Below, piece by piece: positions 57,339 to 64,000 of a stretch of DNA of 64,000 nt. The DNA comes from Chondrosia reniformis (taxonomy: Eukaryota > Porifera > Demospongiae > Chondrillida > Chondrillidae), in contig OX359194.1 in the NCBI GenBank assembly GCA_947172415.1, positions 8,394,401 through 8,458,400 of the forward strand, read 5' to 3'. Below the pieces are notes generated by a model. It was not told the origin of the DNA, made no database searches, and was given only the letters and a program-made list of their open reading frames with translations. A program made the position numbers and the translations under genes. Numbering within the stretch: position 1 is the stretch's first letter; each line of letters begins with the position of its first letter.

Positions 57339-60300
57339 ATGCTAGCAGAAGGATTAATGACCGTCTTAAGAAGCCGTCGATCACTAAAAGTAAATTCTTG
57401 CATCCATGTACTGTTTTGTCTAGTAAGTTTGGCTCTTTAAAGCAATCAATATATTGTTCCGCCCTCCTCAGGTCCTCCAAGTACTTGTTATCGTATTGAT
57501 GGTTCTAGTGTTTCTAAATTTGAACTCAATTAGAGATGTACAAACGTACGAGATAGTCCAAAACACACAATTATCGCAAGTAACTCCTATTATAATACCA
57601 GAGGAGGGGAAAAAGTTGGTTGCTGGCAGAAAACCAGCTTCTATCCTTAAGAACTTGTCAACTGTCGCCAGCAGTGTAAACGAAGAGGACAGTAGCAGTA
57701 AAGACGAATTGGAGGAATACGATGATACGTCGTTGGTAGCTGTTCCGACGGTCAAGTTAAAAATTAAGATTGTTTCTGGAAAGTCTATTGCCGCCCTTTA
57801 CGTTGGCGGACAACTGGTGAGTATTGGATTCGGTTGGCTGTTAATCATTGTTTCGAAATAAAGCCACCTTGAAGGACAATTGTATATGTTAAGACTATTT
57901 CATTCATTATCGCCTTCAGAGGTAAAAGTGTACATTCGGATAATTAAATTGTCCGTTTCGCTTGCAAATTATGTTGTCAACTTGTATGTATATTGTACAT
58001 ACCTTTAGGTAAAGTCGAGCACAGAAGCTGGAAAAGAGCGCGGTATGCATGCCTACGTTCTCAATCAAACCAATGTAAGTCATATTACATGGATCAAATA
58101 TGCTATCAACTGCTCAAATTGTTTAAAAATTCCCATTATGCATTATACAACATGAATCCGTCCATCGTTCATCCACCCCCATTCATCCATTAATCCCTCT
58201 CTTATGTCCTTGTATGCAGGGCCAGTTAACCCAGTATGGGATATTTGATACGTACATTCGAGGCAGGGAGAAGGACTTGGCTGCCTTTCTAGACGTGGTT
58301 CCAAAAGGCCGTATCGTCTGTGTAGCTATAAAGGTACAGTCTGGTTTAGAAACTGCTTACTGAGTGTCGTAGCCCCCGAGGGAGATGGTACAACCTAAGT
58401 GATGACGAGGTTGGCCTCTAGCTCTTTGAAACGAAATTGAAATTAGTGCAATGGAATAAATCACAGTGTACTGTAATGTGTGCTAAACAATATCTGCATG
58501 CTTCTTAATAAAATAATTCAACAACATCCTACTCCCCATGTGGGCTCTGGGGTAGTACCTCTACCATGCCCCCTGACCACACCCCTCTACCATGTCCCCT
58601 GACCACGCCCCCTCTACCATGCCTCCTGACCACGCCCCCTCTACCATGTCCCCTGACCACGCCCCCTCTACCATGTCCCCTGACCACGCCCCCTCTACCA
58701 TGTCCCCTGACCACGCCCCCTATGCCATGTCCCCTGACCACACCCCTCTACCATGTCCCCTGACCACACCACTTCTTTCTTGTGTTGCTGTAGGATGAAG
58801 CCACATTCTACTTGAAGGAAGTTGGTAGAAAGGCTTTAGCTAGTGTTGGAAGCAAATTAGCGGGTAATTACAAGTGGAGTTTTCAATATACCTGGCTACT
58901 GAAAATGGGCTCCAGGCATAATACACACCTCTGTGTTACTTCTGATTGTATTGTTATCATCCAATGTTCTTTGATCTTCTTTGCACTCAGAGACACTGCA
59001 GTGGAGGGACGTATATACTTTAATTACTCAGAAAGGAGGTCAGTCATTCCTCACCCCTCCCCCCTGGGATCACATCCTATTCCTCATTCCTCCCCCCCGG
59101 GATCACATCCTATTCCTCACCCCTCCCCCCGGGATCACATCCTATTCCTCATTCCTCCCCCCGGGATCACATCCTATTCCTCACCCCTCCCCCCGGGATC
59201 ACATCCTATTCCTCACCCCTCCCCCCGGGATCATAGTGCTGTACTTGGGTGTGTTTAGGTTTTCAAGAGATGTGCATAATGAGTTCAGTAATATTGTCAC
59301 CTGCCCACAAGTACATACTATAATATACTGAAATGGGCAGAGAATGTCTCACTTTGTTGTTAAACACACTGCAACCTAAAATCACAACTTGAATGAATGC
59401 TATGGCAACCACAAGTGCAAATAGCATCTGTTAACCAATTGTAATTCAGTGCACCAACTAATTGCTGACTTGCTAGAAAGAAGTCCTCATTGAGAAGCTA
59501 TTTCTCATTCAAATTGTTGTTTATTCAAATACCTCTACTGACCCCGACCTTCCTACTCTTCTAATTAGAGGGGTTATCTCTGGTTATGGACTTGTAGCGT
59601 TACCATGGGTACCAACTTTCCACTTGTTTGTTCTGTACAAGTTCTCTGTTACATAATCTGTAAAGTTTTGTTAGACAAAGTGTCTCTATTGTAAGACCAC
59701 TCCTTTGAATGATGTTATAAGATGGATTTAGGCCCTGGCCAATTATGCATACCTTTGAGCATAATTGATATTGAAAACATAGAGCTCAATAGACTACATG
59801 CAATTTTGAATGATAACACTTTCAGTCATATTTTATAACTCCATTTACATTAAATACAGCCTATTAACAATTTATGTATTCCGGTGATGAGGTTAAAGGT
59901 TAGTTAGGTGACTTGACATGAGCGTACCTTTTAAGCATAATCGAGTTTTTGCAGGGTTTTAGAAAAGTATAATTGCAGAAATTAAAGCATAATTAGCAAA
60001 GCCTTAGCTATATAGCATCCTTGGTCACATGATAGTCACATGATCAGCCTTAATTTTGTTCCTTCTCTTTAGTGGGTCTGATTGATGAAGAGAAAGAGGC
60101 AGCTCCTGACGTGTACTCTTGGGCCTCAAACCTTGCCCTGTCTGTGGCATTTGAGTCTTCCCATATAAGTCAGCATTGCATTGTGTTTTATTACTTCTAC
60201 TAGTCATCTGATTGGCTACTTTGTTTCTATAGTTACTGAAATTTGTTCATGGGCCAGGAAGAAGAAATTCAGGAAGAGAACATCCTTTTGTGCTTCACAT

Positions 60301-63300
60301 GATGGTTATCCATTACTTTGTAAATGTAAGCAACTAGTATACATCTTTACAAGTTTGGAAATTATTCCATGTTAACTTTATCATCTCGATATGTACCTCC
60401 CTCTCCCTCTCCCTCTCCCTCTCCCTCTCCCTCTCCCTCTCCCTCTCCCTCTCCCTCTCCCTCTCCCTCTCCCTCTCCCTCTCCCTCTCCCTCTCCCTCT
60501 CCCTCTCCCTCTCCCTCTCCCTCCCCCTCTCCCTCCCCCTCTCCCTCCCCCTCACCCTCTCCCTCTCCCTCTCCCTCTCCCTCTCCCTCTCCCTCTCCCT
60601 CTCCCTCTCCCTTTTCCTCCTTTCCTCTCCTTAAACTACGTACATTGCCAGGTAACAGTCGTATTGTCACAGATGTGGAACCTCCACAGGTGAGCCGACA
60701 CTGTGTGGCATTGTGTGTATCATGACATCTACAGCTATTTGGCTATATATTATACAGCTATCATAAGCTATTTGGACAGTAATTAGTCATATCCCTGCTA
60801 CTTATTCCTTTATCCTTTACAGATCACTCCAAACAACATGGCCGACGTGCCTGTGGTGTTAATAGCCAGGGACCAGCCAGGCTACCTTGTGTCACAGCTG
60901 CACTCGTTAACCAATGCTGATGGAGCCATTAGGTCCAACATTGTAGTATCCTTCTCCAAGTATGCAAAGGTACAGTCAAATGATGTTCGCAAGCGACCCT
61001 TCTTCTATGTCATGTATTCTTCTACTTTAGGACCCACTGACACTTGCAGACATATTTGGAGTAAAGACAATACAGAATAATATCAGTGGAGGTGAATCTG
61101 TTATGTCTGATGTGAGTCGTATGCCTCTGTCTTGTGTCTGTCACATGACTGTCACATGACTGTCACATGTCTACCTTCTCTCATGTGCACAGCACATAAG
61201 AATGTCACTGGATAAGCTATTTGGACAGTTTCCCACGGCAGAATATGCAGTTGTTATAGACGGAGACCTTAAAATATCTACAGATATATTTAGGTAGGCA
61301 GATCACATTACATGACAACAACAAGGATGCTCATATTGTCACAGATGGTTACTTTATTAAAAATAAGGGTACTGTAAGATCTAAAGCCAGTCAGGCATTT
61401 ATCACCATGGTTACATGCTGTTAATGATACTCCTATGTTAATGACTGTAGCTATTTCAGTCAAACACTACCGCTGCTGAGATCGGACGATACACTTTATT
61501 GTGTGTCAGCGTGGAACAGCCATGTGAGCTCTGCTGCAGTGAACATTACCTTAAAGGATTTGATATGTCCTGCATTCTTCCTGTAATTCACAGGGTTTTA
61601 TAAACTCGTCCTTTGACCCCTCCCTGGTGTACCGCTATGAGACACCGCCAGGTCTGGCATGGTAAGTCACAGCAGACAACAGACGTTTGCTGGTCCACAC
61701 TTAATGTCCGTCTTGTACAGGATGATAAAGAGAAGTTTCTTTACGGAAGTGTTGAAGTCAAACTGGCCTCGACTAGATATGAAGGTCAGTACCCTGCATG
61801 AGTGTGTGGTTAATCCTCACAAATATCACCATGGAAACCTGATGGAAGGTAATTGTATATAATATTATGTTCAATTTCTATTAGCTCTTTGATTGGTCAG
61901 TTTGGATGGGCAAGTCAGGGCTTGCAAATGGAAGGTAACTTTATCTTTTTATAGTCACACTTTCCCTCTCCCTCTCCCTCTCCCCCTCCCCTTCTCTCAC
62001 TCTCCCTCTCCCTCTCCCTCTCCCTCTCCCTCTCCCTCTCCCTCTCCCTCTCCCTCTCCCTCCCCCTCTCCCTCTCCCTGGTAGGGAGTGTATTGTTCCT
62101 GATGTTTCAAGAGTGGCACCATTCGACTCTCCCCACTTGCACCTCTATATGGAGTACCCTAAGTCATTGTTTCAAAAGCATACCATTACTAGACAGTCTG
62201 GACTAGTCTTACAAGACTTAGACAAGTATGCTTTTCAGATGATTGTGCAACATGGTCCAGCCATTGCATCATCCACCAATTACTTTATGTGGCTTTTTGT
62301 CTTTGTTATTATAGACTGGCCTCAAAGGACTATGACGAATATGTCAAGTATCTCCTCCTGTAAGTACTAGAATGATCCATCCTGTAATAACCTAGTAGAG
62401 ATAAGTATGTATACGTACATGAAAAATCTAAGATACCATTTTCCTACAATCCTCTGAAACACATGGACACTCAATTGACTCGGGTGTTCGTAACAGTGGT
62501 TCTGTGTTTCCTATTGTGTTCAGTGGCTACCAATCATTTTGTAGAGTTCCTCGTCTCCTTGTTTTGCTTCCTTTGATGTTTTGTCTTCTCTGGTAATTGT
62601 AGACATTCTGAGTTGCTGGATCACTCCTTGCTACCAACAGACTTCAACTTTGTCCCTTCAACAAAGGTAAATAGCGTACAGTGTTACCATATAAATATGT
62701 ATGAAATGCACTTAGCCATATTTGGTGAAGAACTGCTTCTGATGCAAACAGTCATTGTTACGTTTGATTACTTTATCTTCTTTTTGTGTAAATATTAATT
62801 ATTTTTAATTGTACTATTACACTATTGCATTCTGACAGTGTTTTTCTCACTGTACGTATATGTAGGAAAAGATTTATTCCTTTTTCATTGGAGAAGATAG
62901 TGAAGACAGCTTTACAAATTGGATAGCTATTGCAAAGGTACATACAGTATTCACAGTAAGAAAACTTGTGATCAATCCTATATGTTTCCTCGGTATAGAT
63001 CCTAAAGTTGTGGTATTTGGATCCGAGAGGCCATCACAAGGTAACGTGAAAGTGCAGCATTTTATAGGTGCAGCGTATGGAAATTGTTTATTTACTGTTG
63101 TAAATATCCATTTCAATGAATCATTTTTTGTACATACTGTATATATAACTATGAATAATGTTGGGCAATCATGTGTGATGTTGGGCAATCCTGTGTGATG
63201 TTGGGTAATCCTGTGTGATGTTGGGCAATCATGTGTGATGTTGGGCAATCCTGTGTGATGTTGGGTAATCCTGTGTGATGTTGGGCAATCCTGTGTGATG

Positions 63301-63518
63301 TTGGGCAATCCTGTGTGATGTTGAATAATGTTTTATGATAGGGTGTGTGGAGGTTTAAAAGGAAAGGAAACCACATTTTATGTGTCAAATGTCCTTCACA
63401 CTTCTGCAAGTAAGTAAATACACTGTAGTTTTGGTATGTGGTAACTTGTGTGCTCCTCCTACACAGATACAAGCCAAAGGATGTAGAACCGATCAGACTT
63501 TGGCATGGAAGCTCCTGA
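57339..63518 (+). CDS. Divergent POMGNT1 paralogue, probably inactive glycosyltransferase
   Basis: Exons: 57339-57389, 57472-57816, 58009-58074, 58220-58333, 58794-58863, 58991-59038, 60073-60168, 60233-60325, 60652-60689, 60823-60969, 61031-61111, 61193-61293, 61451-61523, 61594-61661, 61721-61784, 61885-61934, 62085-62225, 62315-62359, 62603-62666, 62866-62937, 62999-63040, 63342-63409, 63467-63518 (662 aa). Exon sizes mirror the neighbour (48, 96, 38, 147, 73, 68, 50, 141, 45, 64, 42), so it arose by tandem duplication. A signal anchor (about 18-33) and the stem ILEI/FAM3 domain are kept, with DEATFYLKEVGRKAL. The GT13-like domain keeps the fold pattern, but the metal-site EED is IDGD (405-408), SAWNDQG is SAWNSHG (Ser440) and DWDMWMR is DWSVWMG. 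Catalysis is therefore doubtful; a lectin, chaperone or partner role is inference. Start chosen by alignment of MTVLRSRRSLK with the neighbour's first exon; Met7 is an alternative start. Confidence 0.9.
58553..58770. repeat. 27-bp minisatellite, about 8 copies
   Basis: Unit CCATGTCCCCTGACCACGCC plus CCCTCTA, intron of the POMGNT1 paralogue, ending shortly before an acceptor. Confidence 0.93.
59040..59232. repeat. 32-bp minisatellite, about 6 copies
   Basis: Unit CCTATTCCTCACCCCTCCCC plus CCGGGATCACAT, beginning 2 bases after the donor at 59038. Confidence 0.93.
60398..60618. repeat. (CCCTCT)n microsatellite
   Basis: About 36 hexamer units with a few C-rich interruptions near 60530, ending 33 bases before an acceptor of the POMGNT1 paralogue. 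Confidence 0.96.
61964..62080. repeat. (TCCCTC)n microsatellite at an acceptor
   Basis: Hexamer array that runs up to the TGGTAG acceptor of the exon at 62085 and forms its polypyrimidine tract. Confidence 0.95.
62418..62449 (-). repeat. Dispersed short repeat, partial copy D
   Basis: CATGAAAAATCTAAGATACC plus ATTTTCCTAC is the reverse complement of the end of copy A without mismatch. Located in an intron of the POMGNT1 paralogue. Confidence 0.55.
63160..63325. repeat. 20-bp minisatellite, about 8 copies
   Basis: Unit GTGTGATGTTGGGCAATCCT, last-but-one intron of the POMGNT1 paralogue. Confidence 0.93.
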
Positions 63519-63819
63519 CACCATAAATTATTGAACTTATTTTTTCCCCATTATTTCTCTCAGTGTATCCATAAGCACTTTTTAGTGATTTTACCTTTGT
63601 AATATATGAACCTGTGTATATTGGTTCTTTTATGAATATATATGTGATGAATGTTACATTGAAAAGTAGCACTTCACATCCAATCAGGTACTAGACCATT
63701 GTTTGAAGAAACGGATAGTGTCATTGGAAGATATTACATGAATACGTGCATGTGTGTGTTCAAAATGTTTGTTAGTAAGAAAGAGTACAAACATTATAAA
63801 AAACAAATACAAATCAATA
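63519..63819. other. Convergent 3' region at the right edge
   Basis: 301 AT-rich bases after the POMGNT1-paralogue stop. Several TATAT stretches but no reading frame of note. Confidence 0.5.
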
Positions 63820-63886
63820 TCACTCAGCACATTGCATTCCTGAGCTCGTGGATTCACTAAGTTCTTCAAATTCACTGAAGAAAGGT
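63820..63886 (-). CDS. Possible last exon of a minus-strand gene running off the window
   Basis: On the minus strand an acceptor (TTCTTTCACAG) is followed by 67 nt that read PFFSEFEELSESTSSGMQC-AE then stop when entered in phase 2. The peptide is acidic and looks like a coding tail, but it is too short to identify and the preceding exon is outside the window. Confidence 0.3.
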
Positions 63887-64000
63887 CTGTGAAAGAAGTT
63901 TAATTTTATTGTTACACAATTTGTCATACAAAGTTGTTCCATGTAGAACTATAACATTGTGTTGTCACCAGAAATTGCCTTCCAATTGGAACATGACCAT

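Noticed and set aside
60362-60725. Gly-Glu, Pro-Ser and Pro-Leu repeat frames
   Set aside because: Translations of the (CCCTCT)n microsatellite within an intron of the POMGNT1 paralogue.

Overview
This is nuclear DNA from an animal. The spliced genes include markers of animals: a cadherin, PI3-kinase p85-type regulatory subunits, DOT1L, POMGNT1 and a receptor-tyrosine-kinase-like protein. Genes are dense (14 models in 64 kb), introns mostly run from 60 to 700 bp, and most genes carry a tandem repeat inside an intron. This compactness and the domain content suggest a non-bilaterian animal, plausibly a sponge. That placement is inference; no species marker is present. All gene models were built by eye from splice sites. 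For every complete gene the summed coding length is a multiple of three and the spliced phases agree.

Left part (1-19 kb): a minus-strand cadherin whose 3' end lies outside the window (signal peptide, huge Ser/Thr-rich heptad-repeat region, one EGF-like module, then cadherin repeats). Next comes a head-to-head pair of p85-like genes (minus 7466-11830, plus 13038-19009), both nSH2-iSH2-cSH2 without SH3 or RhoGAP/BH domains.

Middle part (19-43 kb): five minus-strand genes packed head-to-tail, in transcription order CENP-C, FZR1/Cdh1, DOT1L, NDUFA11 and NUDC. Gaps are 115-350 bp.

Right part (43-64 kb): ATP synthase delta (plus, sharing a short bidirectional promoter with CENP-C); a transmembrane tyrosine pseudokinase with almost no ectodomain (plus); DSCC1 (minus, tail-to-tail with the kinase at 59 bp); and two tandem plus-strand POMGNT1-type genes. 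The first POMGNT1 gene keeps the catalytic signature. The second has lost it and is probably a catalytically dead paralogue. A possible last exon of another minus-strand gene lies at the right edge.

Five products work in chromosome or division biology (CENP-C, FZR1, DSCC1, DOT1L, NUDC), but nothing shows that they are co-regulated. Other content includes about 25 mini- or microsatellites, a 213-bp MITE-like element, a small dispersed repeat family with at least four copies, and two hairpins. No tRNA, rRNA, CRISPR array or transposase gene was seen.
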